DNA of 64,000 nt from Actinomycetes bacterium (GTDB taxonomy: Bacteria; Actinomycetota; Acidimicrobiia; Acidimicrobiales; Palsa-688). Every line of letters starts with the position of its first letter. The first letter of the stretch is position 1. Shown piece by piece: positions 11,110-21,949 of this stretch. The stretch spans positions 1 through 64,000 of the forward strand of contig JAJZDJ010000002.1 of the NCBI GenBank assembly GCA_021828685.1, written 5' to 3'. The notes below the pieces were generated by a model. That model was not told the DNA's origin. It saw only the letters and a list, made by a program, of their open reading frames with translations, and ran no database searches. The position numbers and the translations under genes were made by a program.

Positions 11110-12240
11110 CTACAGACGGCCCTGGATCTCCAGAACTTCTTCGACGGACACGAAGCCCATACCGTGGGCCTCAGCGACGGGTTGGGAGAGCAGGTTGCCG
11201 TCGTGGGTGCTGAGGCCCCGTGCAAGGACCCGATCGGCCCGTGAAGCGTCCCTCCAACCCTTGTCGGCAATCTCCAAAGCGTAGGGAACGGTCACGTTAG
11301 TGAGGGCGTGCGTGGACGTGTGTGGCACCGCCCCCGGCATGTTCGCCACGCAGTACATCAGGCAACCTTCCACATTGAACACCGGGTCGGAGTGAGTCGT
11401 CGGCCTCGACGACTCGAAGCATCCTCCCTGGTCGATCGCTATGTCGATCAGCACCGAGCCCGGTTTCATCTTGGCCACGAGGCTGTCGGGCACCAAGACC
11501 GGCGCCTTCGCGCCTGGGACAAGAACTGCGCCGATGACGAGGTCCGCGTCGGTCACCGCGCGCTCTATCTCGTAGGCGCTAGACGCGACAGTCTGAAGGT
11601 GCCCCTGGTAGATACGGTCAGCGTCACGCAGGCGCGAAATGTCCTTGTCGAGTAGAAGCACTTCGGCCTGCATCCCGAGGGCGATCGCGGCGGCGTTCAT
11701 GCCCGACACCCCGGCGCCGATAACCACCACCTTCGCCGCGTACACCCCCGACACGCCGCCCATGAGAATGCCCCTGCCGCCACCCTCACGCTGCAGGTGG
11801 TAAGCCCCCGCTTGGGGGGCCATACGCCCCGCGACCTCCGACATCGGTGCGAGCAGCGGCAGGCTCCCGTCAGGTTTCTGGACCGTCTCGTAGGCTATCG
11901 ACGTTGTCCCTGCGGCGAGGAGGGCCTCGGTGCATCCTTTCGAAGCTGCCAGGTGAAGGTAGGTGAAAAGTACCTGGTCACGTCGAAGTCGCCCGTACTC
12001 CGAAGCGATCGGCTCCTTGACTTTGAGCACCAGTTCGGAGTCAGCCCAGACGTCGTCGGCCGTCGCGACAATCGTCGCGCCAGCATCCTCGAACTCTTCG
12101 TCAGGCAGGGACGAGCCCGACCCGGCCCCCGCCTCGACGAGAACCCTGTGGCCGTGGCGTACAAGCTCGTGGACGCCCGCCGGAGTGCAGGCAACCCTAT
12201 ATTCACCGTCCTTGACTTCGCCTGGTACCCCGACGTGCAT
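11110..12240 (-). CDS. ald: Alanine dehydrogenase
   Basis: MHVGVPGEVKDGEYRVACTPAGV, GAGVSGMNAAAIALGMQAEV, DIAIDQGGCFESSRPTTHSDP. Confidence 0.97.
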   Translation of the reverse strand: MHVGVPGEVKDGEYRVACTPAGVHELVRHGHRVLVEAGAGSGSSLPDEEFEDAGATIVATADDVWADSELVLKVKEPIASEYGRLRRDQVLFTYLHLAASKGCTEALLAAGTTSIAYETVQKPDGSLPLLAPMSEVAGRMAPQAGAYHLQREGGGRGILMGGVSGVYAAKVVVIGAGVSGMNAAAIALGMQAEVLLLDKDISRLRDADRIYQGHLQTVASSAYEIERAVTDADLVIGAVLVPGAKAPVLVPDSLVAKMKPGSVLIDIAIDQGGCFESSRPTTHSDPVFNVEGCLMYCVANMPGAVPHTSTHALTNVTVPYALEIADKGWRDASRADRVLARGLSTHDGNLLSQPVAEAHGMGFVSVEEVLEIQGRL

Positions 12241-12270
12241 CGGTCGCCCCCCTTTCGGAGAAGTAGCGGC

Positions 12271-13695
12271 TCAGTCCTCGGCGCTTGCCTGCCCTGAAAC
12301 TTCGGCCGGCTCGGGAGACGGGTCGCCGTCGAGCGATTCCGGAGTCTCGGGAATCGCCGATGTGGCGTCCTCTGGCGCTGCCGGGGAGGTGCCGATTCCG
12401 TTACCGCCCATGTACTCCGCCCAGGCGGCTTGTGCCTCCGACTCGGGTTCGAAGTCAGCGAAGCCGGCGGCCCCGATGTAGTTACCCTGCTCGTCGTAGG
12501 CGTGCTCGCCGAAGGCGTCGCGGTACTCGGCCGCTACTTCGCCGCCCTCCGCTGCCTGCTTTATCGACAGCGAGATCCGCCGGCGGGCGAGGTCTATCTC
12601 GATGATCTTGACCCACAGCTCCTCGCTCGGGCTGACGACCTGCTCGGGCAGGTCGACATGGTGGCTGGCCATCTCCGAGATGTGCACCAATCCTTCGATC
12701 CCGTCGCCGACCTGGACGAACGCACCGAAAGGAACCAGCTTGGTGACACGACCGTAGACGAGCTCTCCCTCGCGGTGAGCGTTCGCGAACTCGTGCCAGG
12801 GGTCGGACTGCGTCGCCTTCAGCGACAAGCTGATGCGCTCCCTGTCCAAGTCGACGTCGAGCACACGGACCTCGACCTCGTCGCCTACGGCGACAACAGC
12901 GGAGGGGTGCTCGATGTGCTTCCACGACAGCTCGGAGACGTGGATGAGACCGTCCATACCGCCGAGGTCGACGAATGCACCGAAGTTGACGACCGACGAG
13001 ACGACACCACGGCGAACCTCGCCGGATTTCAGGTTCGTGAGGAACTCGTCGCGCTGCTCGCGCTGTGTCTCCTCAAGCCAGGCACGCCTGGAAAGGACCA
13101 CGTTGTTTCGGTTCTTGTCCAACTCGATGATCTTGGCATCGACGGTCCGCCCTATATAGGGGGCGAGGTCGCGCACCCGGCGGAGTTCGACCAGCGACGC
13201 CGGGAGGAACCCGCGAAGCCCGATGTCGACGATCAAGCCGCCTTTGACCACCTCGATGACAGGCCCGGACACGACGCCGTCGCGCTCCTTGACGTCCTCG
13301 ATCGTGCCCCAGGCCCTCTCGTACTGCGCCCGCTTCTTGGAGAGGATGAGGCGCCCCTCCTTGTCCTCTTTCTGCAGGACGAGCGCCTCGATCTTCTCGC
13401 CCATTGTGACGACCTCGCTCGGGTCGACGTCGTGGCGGATGGACAGCTCGCGGGCAGGGATGACCCCCTCCGACTTGAAGCCGATGTCGAGGAGTACCTC
13501 GTCCTTGTCCACCTTGACCACGGTGCCTTTGACGATGTCGCCATCCTCGAACTCCACGATCGTCCCGGCGATGGCGTCGGCAAGCGACGTTCCGTCGAGG
13601 TCGTCGGCGACGATCTGACGGGGCGTGTACTCGCCGGCCTCGTCGAAGGTGCCCATCGGCGAGGAAGTTGTGGCGGTCAAGGAGTCGTCGGACAT
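12271..13695 (-). CDS. rpsA: 30S ribosomal protein S1
   Basis: Four S1 repeats, e.g. LKSGEVRRGVVSSVVNFGAFVDLGGMDGLIHVSELSWKH. Confidence 0.96.
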   Translation of the reverse strand: MSDDSLTATTSSPMGTFDEAGEYTPRQIVADDLDGTSLADAIAGTIVEFEDGDIVKGTVVKVDKDEVLLDIGFKSEGVIPARELSIRHDVDPSEVVTMGEKIEALVLQKEDKEGRLILSKKRAQYERAWGTIEDVKERDGVVSGPVIEVVKGGLIVDIGLRGFLPASLVELRRVRDLAPYIGRTVDAKIIELDKNRNNVVLSRRAWLEETQREQRDEFLTNLKSGEVRRGVVSSVVNFGAFVDLGGMDGLIHVSELSWKHIEHPSAVVAVGDEVEVRVLDVDLDRERISLSLKATQSDPWHEFANAHREGELVYGRVTKLVPFGAFVQVGDGIEGLVHISEMASHHVDLPEQVVSPSEELWVKIIEIDLARRRISLSIKQAAEGGEVAAEYRDAFGEHAYDEQGNYIGAAGFADFEPESEAQAAWAEYMGGNGIGTSPAAPEDATSAIPETPESLDGDPSPEPAEVSGQASAED

Positions 13696-13810
13696 GGAAG
13701 TAGGAGCCTTCTTTCGGACAGAGCAGATCGTGGGCAGGGGCGACTCCCCCGTCCCGTTAGAGATGCGAGTTTACACCCCGCTGGGCAAGGTTTGGCCGCC
13801 GCCTATGCCC

Positions 13811-13862
13811 GCCTAGTTCACCGCCGCATCTGGGCCGCCTAGTTCGCCGCCGCCCGATCCGC
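13811..13862. repeat. Imperfect ~26-bp tandem duplication including the stop codon of the diiron protein gene
   Basis: cgcctagttcaccgccgc... and cgcctagttcgccgccgc...; CTA at 13813-13815 and 13839-13841. Confidence 0.75.
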
Positions 13863-14960
13863 CGCAACTGCGTCGTAGGACTCGAAGTCCGCCGACGTGT
13901 CGTCAGCGTGCTCGAACTCGAGCAGGCCCGCCTCTTGCCATTGCTTTCTCAGGTAGCCGTCGTTCGCGTCGAGCAGACCCAGCTTGCGGACGTTTGGGAC
14001 GAGCTTCGAGAAAAAGGCACGCTGGAAGGCCATGAACACGCCTTGCCCCATCTCTCCCGCTGCTTGGTGAAGGACCGGCACAACTTCCTCGACGGTGACG
14101 CCCATACGCTCCCACACCTCCGGCGTGGTCGAACGAAGCCGGTTACGCATCGTGTTGTCGACCAGGAACTCCTGGCGCTCCTTGAGCTCTGCCGAGCTCA
14201 AGGAGCGGTAGAGCTCCGAAAGACTGACAATACCGAACGCTACATGGCGGGCCTCGTCTGCCATCACGTAGCGGAGGAGCTTTGTGAGCAGCGGTTCCGA
14301 CGTGCGCCGGAGAAGGTCGCCGAAAGCGGCAAGTGCGAGGCTTTCGATGATTATCTGCATCCCCAAGTAAGCGATGTCCCAGCGGCTGTCCTCGAGCAGG
14401 CCGAAGATCTGCCCTTGAAGGAACGGCGACATCGGGTAGGCGTCGCCCACCTTTTGATGCAGGTAGCGGGCGAACACCTCCGTGTGGCGGGCCTCGTCCA
14501 TCGTCTGGGTGGCGGCGTAGTACTTAGCGTCGATCCACGGGACGGTCTCGACAAGCTTGGCCGCCGTCATCATCGCCCCCTGCTCGCCGTGCATGAACTG
14601 GCTGAGCTGCGCTTTGAGCGACTCGATTCGTAGCTGGGTGAATTCTCGTTCACCCCAGTTGCGAAGCGGCGAGCCGGGTATCGTCGCCGCCCGGCGCGCC
14701 AGCATGATCAGCGGAGGCTCCTCGGCGCTCACGCGTGCGGGATCGACGTCTGTCGACCAGTCGAGGTCGGTCACGCTGTTCCATTGCGACGCCGCCCCTT
14801 TGTTGTACAAGGCTTCGAGTTGCGGGCGTTCGCGGTCGTAGTTCCAGGTGAAGATCCGATCGGCATGGTCGTGGACCACCCGTACCGAGTCGATGGTGGC
14901 GACGCCGGCGAAAGCCGCTTCCGCCTCGGTGCTCGTGGAGTCGTGGACTTCAACACCCAT
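13839..14960 (-). CDS. Ferritin-like diiron carboxylate protein (AurF/R2-like)
   Basis: Paired metal-binding motifs: HGEQGAMM...MDEARHTEVF and IIIESLALA...ADEARHVAFG; start taken at MGVEVHDS. Confidence 0.75.
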   Translation of the reverse strand: MGVEVHDSTSTEAEAAFAGVATIDSVRVVHDHADRIFTWNYDRERPQLEALYNKGAASQWNSVTDLDWSTDVDPARVSAEEPPLIMLARRAATIPGSPLRNWGEREFTQLRIESLKAQLSQFMHGEQGAMMTAAKLVETVPWIDAKYYAATQTMDEARHTEVFARYLHQKVGDAYPMSPFLQGQIFGLLEDSRWDIAYLGMQIIIESLALAAFGDLLRRTSEPLLTKLLRYVMADEARHVAFGIVSLSELYRSLSSAELKERQEFLVDNTMRNRLRSTTPEVWERMGVTVEEVVPVLHQAAGEMGQGVFMAFQRAFFSKLVPNVRKLGLLDANDGYLRKQWQEAGLLEFEHADDTSADFESYDAVAADRAAAN

Positions 14961-15087
14961 TGCATTTCTCCCGGTCGGACGTGGGGGCACTCGGATAGTC
15001 AGGTCGCAACTTCAGCTAACTCTGTAAACATACCCGTGCGCACAGCCAACGCGCGGTCAGACAGGGCGTGAGCAGCAGGGCACCTTC

Positions 15088-17790
15088 TCATGCTTTGGCC
15101 GACGCCCAGTCGTCTCCCCACGCCAAGTTGACCGCCAGGGGCACGTCGAGTTCAGCCGCGCCTGTCATTGCGTCCATCACTACGTCGACCGCGACGTCGC
15201 GCTCGCCCGGAGGGACTTCGAGGATCACTTCGTCGTGCACCTGCAACACGAGTTGGCTCTCCATCCGCTTGGCCTCCAGGCTGGAGAACAGCCGCACGAG
15301 TGCAACTTTGAAGATGTCAGCAGCGAGACCTTGAATGCCCGCGTTCATCGCTTGGCGCTCACCCGCCGCGCGCACCTGGTAACGCCCCGACTGCAGCTCC
15401 GGGATAGGCCGGCGACGCCCGAACAACGTCTCGGTGTAACCGCGCTCGCGCGACTCCGCGACGACCTTCTCCATGTACTGGCGCACCGCCGGGAAAGCGC
15501 TCCAATAAGCGGAGAGGATCTCGGCCGCCTCGTCGACAGGGATCGCCAGGCGCTGGGACAGGCCATAGGCCTCCATTCCGTAGGCGAGCCCGTAGGAGAC
15601 CATCTTGGCTTTGGATCGCATCGCTATGGTCACTTGGTCGGACTCGACACCGTAAATCCTCGACGCCGTGACATTGTGAATGTCAGTTCCGATACGGAAC
15701 GATTCGATGAGAGCGGGTTCTCCCGCCAGGTGGGCGATCACCCGTAGCTCCACCTGGTTGTAGTCGGCCACGAGAAAACGCCGTCCTGTCGAAGGCACGA
15801 AGCACCTCCTCAGTCGGCGCCCCTCCTCCGTTCGCACAGGTATGTTGTGGAGGTTCGGCTGATCGGAGCTTAGCCTTCCGGTCCGCGCTACCGTTTGATT
15901 GAAAGTGGCATGGATCCGTCCGTCGTCGCCTACCTCGCCGAGGAGGGACTCTCCGTAGGTGCTGCGGAGCTTCTCGACTTCCCGGTAACGCAGCAACGAG
16001 TCGATGATCGGGTGCTGTCCACGCAGGCGTTCCAGCGTTTGTGCGTCCGTTGAGTAGCCGGTCTTCGTCTTCTTTTGGGGAGCCAGGCCGAGTTTGGAGA
16101 AAAGGACCTCCCGCAACTGTGGCGTCGAGTTGACGACGAAGTCGACGCCCGCCAGGTCCTGGATCTCTCGCTCCAGTCGGCGCACCTCGTCCACCAGTTC
16201 TCCTGCGAGGCTGCGCAACTCGCCGACGTCGACGCGGACGCCCACGAGCTCCATCGCAGCGAGGACCCGCACGAGCGGCCTCTCGACTTCTCGGTAGAGG
16301 CTCTCCATACCTCTCGCCTCCAATGCCGCACCCAAAGGAGCGACCAGGGAGGCGACGGCGCTCGCACGTTGACCGGCGACCGCCTTAGGGTCGGGCGCCT
16401 CGGCCATCAGATCCAGCTGGCCACCGTCGTTCGGTAGCTCGGCGCCCAGATGAAGTCCCGCATAGCGCGATGCCAAATCCTCGAGGAGGTACTGATCCCC
16501 GGCGGGGTCAACGAGGTAAGCGGCGATAGTCGGGTCGAGCTCCAGACTCGAAAATGTCACTCCAAATGCCGCAAGAGACCGCATCAAAGCCTTCGCATTG
16601 TGTGCCGACGTGCGAGCAGCGCCCGGCCCCAACAGCCGTGACAGTGCAGCCGCCACTTCACTCGACGCGAGGCTTTGATCGTCCACCCACAGTGCTTCAA
16701 CCGGCGACGGCGAGCCGACCTCTACGATTGCCAAGCCGAGCAGCTGCGAACGCCCCTCTCTGGCCGACCAGGACCCCGCCACCGCAAGGTGGGCACCCGC
16801 GTCGCTCCAAGCGACTAGCTGGGCTACCAAATCCGAGCTCGAGGGCGCCTCACGGATCGACACTTCTGTCCCCTTGAGCGCACCGACCCTCTCCTCGCTA
16901 GACGGGCCATCGACACCTGTAGCATCGACCAGACGACTCCAAAGGGTGCGGAACTCGAGGAACTCGAAGAAGCGGCGTGCTTCGTCCACGTCCCAGCCGC
17001 CGAAGCTCGCCTGATCGGGATCAATCGTCACCGGGACATCCCTCACAAGCAGCGTCACAGCAGCATTTGCCCTGACACGACTCTCCGCACCGGCGAGGCT
17101 GTCTCTGAGTTTGGGCGTCAGATCCCCGAGATGCGCGTAGATTCCGTCGATGTCGCCGTACGTCGAGATCAGTCGGGCGGCGGTCTTCTCCCCGACCCCG
17201 GGCACCCCGGCGAGGTTATCTGAAGGATCGCCGCGAAGCGCTGCGTAGTTCGGGTAGGCCGCAGGGGTGACACCCGTCCGCTCGAAGATGCCGGCTTCGT
17301 CGTAGAGCGCGTAGTCGGAGACACCCCGCCTGTTGTAGAGAACCTTCACGTGGGGGTCTTCGACGAGCTGGTATGTGTCACGATCGCCTGTCACAACGAT
17401 CACGTCGTCCCCGTTGCCGGCTGCGAGTGTTGCAAGCGTGGCGATCACGTCGTCTGCTTCGAAGCCTGGATAGTCGAGGATCGGTATTTTCAGCACTTCC
17501 ACGAGCTGGCGCGCCAGGCCCATCTGCTGGCGAAGGATGTCGGGCGTCTCGGCGCGCCCGGCCTTGTAGTCGTCGACCATGTCGTGGCGAAAGGTTCGTT
17601 CCGGACGGTCGAAGGTCGCTACCAACTGATCAGGGTGATGGTCCTTGACGAGGTTGATCAGCATGGACGTGAACCCGTAGACGGCGTTGGTGACTTGTCC
17701 GGAGGCCGTCGCCATGTCCGTCGGGAGAGCGAAGAACGCCCGGTACAGCAAAGAGTTGCCGTCTAAGAGCATCAAGGTTGGCATCGCCAC
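15088..17790 (-). CDS. polA: DNA polymerase I
   Basis: N-terminal 5' nuclease (LLDGNSLLYRAFFALP), polymerase motifs (RRFLVADYNQVELRVIAHL, VLQVHDEVILEVP); start GTG 17790 or ATG 17784. Confidence 0.97.
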   Translation of the reverse strand: MAMPTLMLLDGNSLLYRAFFALPTDMATASGQVTNAVYGFTSMLINLVKDHHPDQLVATFDRPERTFRHDMVDDYKAGRAETPDILRQQMGLARQLVEVLKIPILDYPGFEADDVIATLATLAAGNGDDVIVVTGDRDTYQLVEDPHVKVLYNRRGVSDYALYDEAGIFERTGVTPAAYPNYAALRGDPSDNLAGVPGVGEKTAARLISTYGDIDGIYAHLGDLTPKLRDSLAGAESRVRANAAVTLLVRDVPVTIDPDQASFGGWDVDEARRFFEFLEFRTLWSRLVDATGVDGPSSEERVGALKGTEVSIREAPSSSDLVAQLVAWSDAGAHLAVAGSWSAREGRSQLLGLAIVEVGSPSPVEALWVDDQSLASSEVAAALSRLLGPGAARTSAHNAKALMRSLAAFGVTFSSLELDPTIAAYLVDPAGDQYLLEDLASRYAGLHLGAELPNDGGQLDLMAEAPDPKAVAGQRASAVASLVAPLGAALEARGMESLYREVERPLVRVLAAMELVGVRVDVGELRSLAGELVDEVRRLEREIQDLAGVDFVVNSTPQLREVLFSKLGLAPQKKTKTGYSTDAQTLERLRGQHPIIDSLLRYREVEKLRSTYGESLLGEVGDDGRIHATFNQTVARTGRLSSDQPNLHNIPVRTEEGRRLRRCFVPSTGRRFLVADYNQVELRVIAHLAGEPALIESFRIGTDIHNVTASRIYGVESDQVTIAMRSKAKMVSYGLAYGMEAYGLSQRLAIPVDEAAEILSAYWSAFPAVRQYMEKVVAESRERGYTETLFGRRRPIPELQSGRYQVRAAGERQAMNAGIQGLAADIFKVALVRLFSSLEAKRMESQLVLQVHDEVILEVPPGERDVAVDVVMDAMTGAAELDVPLAVNLAWGDDWASAKA

Positions 17791-17851
17791 AGATGCTAGG
17801 AGACCGCAGTGACTGTTCCGCCATGGTCGGGGGCGGCGCTATTCTCGAAGT

Positions 17852-18511
17852 GTGCCCGAAGGTTTTCATCCACCTGTCGAGGAATACCTTGAAGCGATCC
17901 ACGAGCTCGGCGAGGAGGGCATGGTCATCATCCAAGCCCGGCTCGCGGAGCGACTCGGGCATTCGGCGCCTGCGATATCGGAGATGATACGCCGGCTTCG
18001 CTCCGACGGCTATGTCGAGATGAGAGGCCGAGCGCTCGTGCTCACCGACTCGGGGCGATCCGTAGCGGAAAGCGTCGTGCGAAAGCACCGTCTCGCAGAG
18101 CGACTTCTGACCGACATAATCGGCCTGCCCTGGGAGAAAGCGCACGTCGAGGCAGGACGCTGGGAGCACGTCATCTCCGACGAGGTCGAGGAGCGTATCG
18201 TCGCACTCCTCGGTTTCCCGACCACCTGCCCGCACGGTAACCCGATACCCGGGGCGGGAGGAGAACCTGCGCCGAGCGTGGCTCTCTCATCGATGGGGCA
18301 GGGCGAACGCATACGGCTGGCCCGCGTGACCGAGCTCGTCGAGCTCGACGAAAGCATGCTTAGCTATCTGTCCTCACATGGTTTCTTGCCAGGCACGGAG
18401 GCTACAGTCGCGACCCGGGCCCCCGACGGCACGCTCACCTTGGATCTCGGCTCGGCGACGATCGCACTCGGGCCGACGCTGGCGTCACAACTCTTCGTCA
18501 CCGCCGCCTGA
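17852..18511 (+). CDS. DtxR/MntR-family metal-dependent regulator (GTG start)
   Basis: VEEYLEAIHELGEEG, winged HTH SAPAISEMIRRLRSDGYV, HRLAERLLTDIIGLPWEKAHVEA. Confidence 0.9.
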   Translation: MPEGFHPPVEEYLEAIHELGEEGMVIIQARLAERLGHSAPAISEMIRRLRSDGYVEMRGRALVLTDSGRSVAESVVRKHRLAERLLTDIIGLPWEKAHVEAGRWEHVISDEVEERIVALLGFPTTCPHGNPIPGAGGEPAPSVALSSMGQGERIRLARVTELVELDESMLSYLSSHGFLPGTEATVATRAPDGTLTLDLGSATIALGPTLASQLFVTAA

Positions 18512-19099
18512 CAGGGGCGGGTCCGCCGACGGTCTGAAACCCTGGTTGACCCGCTCCGCGATTTCGAGCATCTTGACGCGCTCTTTCATGGCGGTCTTCT
18601 GGATCCAAGAGAAAGCGTCGTGCTCCTTCCAGCCCAGGTCGTCCATGAGAGCGCCCTTGGCCCTATCTACCGCCTTTCGAACTACAACCTGCTCTTCCAG
18701 CGATTTTACTTGCTCGTCGAGAGCCTTCATCTCAGCAAAACGCCCGAGCGCCATCTCGATCGCCGGCAGCAACTCACTTTTCTGAAATGGCTTCACCAGG
18801 TAGGCGAGCGCACCGGCGTCGCGCGCCCGTTCGATCAGGTCCCGCTGGCTGAACGCCGTCAGGATCAAGACCGCGCATAGATGGTCGGCGCTGATCTGGC
18901 GGGCGGCCTCCAGCCCGTCCATTCCAGGCATCTTGACGTCGAGTATTGCCACGTCGGGTCGGTGTTTGCGTACGAGCTCCACCACCTCGTCGCCTCGGCC
19001 CGTCTCCGCCACGACCTCGTAGTGCTCCTCCTCCATTATCTCCTTCAGATCGAGGCGGACTATCGCCTCGTCTTCGGCAAGCACGACTTTTACTGCCAC
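18485..19099 (-). CDS. pdtaR: Response regulator with C-terminal ANTAR RNA-binding domain (PdtaR-like)
   Basis: REC domain VVLAEDEAIVRLDL...DVKMPGMDGLE and ANTAR VDRAKGALMDDLGWKEHDAFSWIQKTAM. Confidence 0.88.
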   Translation of the reverse strand: MAVKVVLAEDEAIVRLDLKEIMEEEHYEVVAETGRGDEVVELVRKHRPDVAILDVKMPGMDGLEAARQISADHLCAVLILTAFSQRDLIERARDAGALAYLVKPFQKSELLPAIEMALGRFAEMKALDEQVKSLEEQVVVRKAVDRAKGALMDDLGWKEHDAFSWIQKTAMKERVKMLEIAERVNQGFRPSADPPLSGGGDEEL

Positions 19100-19140
19100 G
19101 TGAACTCCTTGGGGTCGCCGTGAAACGGAAATCTTGGATG

Positions 19141-19443
19141 TCAGGAAGCCGGTTGGTCCGGTCCAACCAGACGGTCGAGCAGATCGTCCTGAGCGGCCTG
19201 CAACTCGACCACTTCGGCGGCTACAGCCGACCGGCTTCTCGCCATAGCTTTCGCGTGGCGCTCTGCCTCCGCGAACTCGCGATATGCGAGGGGTGTCTCA
19301 GACACCATCGAGCGGATGCGCGCCTCGTCAGCCGACTCGGCCATCACCGCCAGCTGCTCGTCGATGACGGCCAGCTCCTCCCGGGCGCGCTTGAGGCGCT
19401 GTGCCACGTCGAAAAGCTTCCGTTCGATGAGCACCCTAGACAT
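19141..19443 (-). CDS. Small coiled-coil conserved hypothetical protein
   Basis: Predicted long helices (VAQRLKRAREELAVIDEQLAVMAESADEARIRSMV). Confidence 0.6.
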   Translation of the reverse strand: MSRVLIERKLFDVAQRLKRAREELAVIDEQLAVMAESADEARIRSMVSETPLAYREFAEAERHAKAMARSRSAVAAEVVELQAAQDDLLDRLVGPDQPAS

Positions 19444-19595
19444 GTACCGTCAACTCTACTCCAAGGTCTCGCAGAGGTCCCTCCCGCAGGCCGTCTCAGC
19501 TTCGGCGCCGCCCACGGCGCGGCGTCGCGGCAACGCACGGCGCGGAAACCCGACTCGTTCATGCGGATCTCAGCTAGATCGGCCAGACTGGGGTC

Positions 19596-20276
19596 GTGCA
19601 TGTCCTGGTGGTTGACGACGAACCGGCTGTCCGCCAAGCGCTCGACCGCGCGCTGCGCTTTGAAGGCTACAAGACCGAACTGGCCAACGACGGTCCCGGC
19701 GCCCTCGCAGCGCACGCAGAGCGCCCGGCCGACGCGATCGTCCTCGACGTCGCCATGCCGAGGATGGATGGGCTTGAAGTCTGTCGACGCCTACGCGCCG
19801 CTGGCGACGCGACGCCTGTGCTGATGTTGACTGCCCGGGCCGCCGTCAACGATCGCGTCGCAGGGCTCGACGCTGGTGCTGACGACTATCTGGTGAAGCC
19901 GTTCGCCTTGGAGGAGCTTCTCGCCCGCATTCGGGCGCTCCTGCGCAGGAGCGCTCCAGCCGAGGAGGACCTTCTCCAGTTCAGCGACCTGTCCCTCGAC
20001 TCGGGCACCAGGGAGGTCCGACGAGCAGGTCGTCTTATCGAGTTGACGCGTACCGAGTTCCTCCTTTTGGAGTTGCTTTTGCGTAACGCCCGCCAGGTCC
20101 TTACGCGCGAGCTGATCTTCGACAGGGTCTGGGGCTACGATTTCGGGGCAAATTCCAATTCGTTGGAGGTCTACATCGGATACCTTCGCCGCAAGACAGA
20201 AGCCGAAGGCGAATCCCGCCTTATCCACACGGTGCGTGGCGTCGGATACGTCCTGCGGGAGCCCTCTCAGTCGTGA
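19596..20276 (+). CDS. OmpR-family response regulator (MprA-like)
   Basis: REC domain ([14 protein letters not shown]) and winged-helix ([44 protein letters not shown]). Confidence 0.93.
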   Translation: MHVLVVDDEPAVRQALDRALRFEGYKTELANDGPGALAAHAERPADAIVLDVAMPRMDGLEVCRRLRAAGDATPVLMLTARAAVNDRVAGLDAGADDYLVKPFALEELLARIRALLRRSAPAEEDLLQFSDLSLDSGTREVRRAGRLIELTRTEFLLLELLLRNARQVLTRELIFDRVWGYDFGANSNSLEVYIGYLRRKTEAEGESRLIHTVRGVGYVLREPSQS

Positions 20277-21949
20277 GCGACGGGTCCGTCAACCCTTACT
20301 CGGAACTTCTCGACCCGACCGGGTCGACATCCGACCGTTTTAGAGACGACGAGGACGCCGACGAAGTTCCCTTCTCCGATGGGCCAGACAGCACCTCGCC
20401 ATTGGCCGATGGGCGGCCGGGGCCCTCGCGCCGGTTCACGCTGAAGCCAACCGGACGGTTTGGCCTGCGGTTCCGCAAGCTCAGCTTTCGAGCCCGCCTC
20501 GGCTCCGCAGTAGCGTTGGCTGTCGGCCTGACCTTGGCGCTGGCCACCTTGGGTTCGTACTACACGGCGAAACATCAACTTTTCAGCCAGGCTGACAGAT
20601 CGCTGCAAAGCGATCTGTCGATCCTCACGTTTTCCCAGGCTGGCGTCAACAGCCAGAAGGTGCTTGACGTGATCAGCCGCACGGACGGCGGCTTCGTCCA
20701 GTACATAACGTCGTCGGGCCAGGTTCTCTACAACAGTCAGGTAGCAACCAATCCGCTTGCGACGCCGCTGCAGCCTGGTAAGGATCAAAAGGCCGTCGCC
20801 GGCGCGGGAACCGGCACACTTATAGACACCGTCAACTACCAGGGGTCACCCTATCGGGTGGTCACCGCAGCCGCGCGTGACCCGTTCTTCCCGACGCTGC
20901 ACATAGCGGTTCAGATCACCCTGCCCCTCCGCTCGATCTACCACACGCTGTCTACTCTGCGCGTAATCCTCTGGTTGGTGACTGTCTGCGGTATAGCTTT
21001 GGCACTCGGAATCGGATACATCGTCGGGCTTGGCGCACTCCGGCCGGTCGCTCGGCTCACCAAGGCAGCCGAACACGTTGCCAACACCCAGGACCTGGGA
21101 GCGACGATCCCTGTGACGACCGCCGACGAGCTCGGACGACTTGCGACCGCCTTCAACTCGATGCTCGCCGCGCTCGCCTCGTCACGCCAGCAGCAGGCCC
21201 AGCTCATCTCCGACGCCGGACACGAGCTTCGTACCCCGCTCACCAGCCTTCGGACCAACATCGAGGTTCTGATCAAGACACCGCGCCTGTCGGGCGCCGA
21301 CCGGGCCGAGCTCACCGCTGACGTCCAGGCCCAAATGCAGGAACTCACCAACCTCATCGGCGATCTTGTCGACTTGGCGCGCCAAGAGGAACGCCACGTG
21401 GAGCCGATCGAAGTGCGCCTCGATTCCATCGTGGCCCACGCAGTCGAACGGGCAGAGCGAAGAGCGCCGGCGCTGCACTTCGACCTTCACCTGACACCGG
21501 GATCGGTACGTGCCCAGCCGGCTCTATTGGAAAGGGCTGTCCTCAACGTCCTCGACAACGCTGCGAAATGGAGTCCGGACGGGGGAACCGTCGAGGTGTG
21601 GCTCCAACGAGGCGGCGTATGGACGTTGGATGTCCACGACTACGGGCCCGGTATTGCTCCCGAGGACATACCCCACGTCTTCGACCGCTTTTACCGTGCG
21701 GCCACCGCAAGAAGCATGCCCGGCTCCGGGCTCGGGCTCGCAATAGTCGCTCAGGTCGTCGCCGATCACGGCGGAACCGTGTCCATCTCGGTGCCTCCCG
21801 AGGGTGGCACCCACGTCCACATCGAGCTGCCGACCGTAGCCGAGGACGAGGCAGAGCCTCACGTCGACGACACTTCCGACCGGGACGCACCCGCACCTCA
21901 GGTTACGGGCGACCAGCCGGTCGTCCCTGCCGGCATGTCCGCGCCCTGA
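20273..21949 (+). CDS. Sensor histidine kinase (MprB-like)
   Basis: TM segments, [47 protein letters not shown]; 4-bp overlap with the regulator. Confidence 0.93.
   Translation: MSDGSVNPYSELLDPTGSTSDRFRDDEDADEVPFSDGPDSTSPLADGRPGPSRRFTLKPTGRFGLRFRKLSFRARLGSAVALAVGLTLALATLGSYYTAKHQLFSQADRSLQSDLSILTFSQAGVNSQKVLDVISRTDGGFVQYITSSGQVLYNSQVATNPLATPLQPGKDQKAVAGAGTGTLIDTVNYQGSPYRVVTAAARDPFFPTLHIAVQITLPLRSIYHTLSTLRVILWLVTVCGIALALGIGYIVGLGALRPVARLTKAAEHVANTQDLGATIPVTTADELGRLATAFNSMLAALASSRQQQAQLISDAGHELRTPLTSLRTNIEVLIKTPRLSGADRAELTADVQAQMQELTNLIGDLVDLARQEERHVEPIEVRLDSIVAHAVERAERRAPALHFDLHLTPGSVRAQPALLERAVLNVLDNAAKWSPDGGTVEVWLQRGGVWTLDVHDYGPGIAPEDIPHVFDRFYRAATARSMPGSGLGLAIVAQVVADHGGTVSISVPPEGGTHVHIELPTVAEDEAEPHVDDTSDRDAPAPQVTGDQPVVPAGMSAP

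Noticed and set aside
12430-13842. 470-aa plus-strand ORF antisense to rpsA
   Set aside because: Antisense shadow of ribosomal protein S1.
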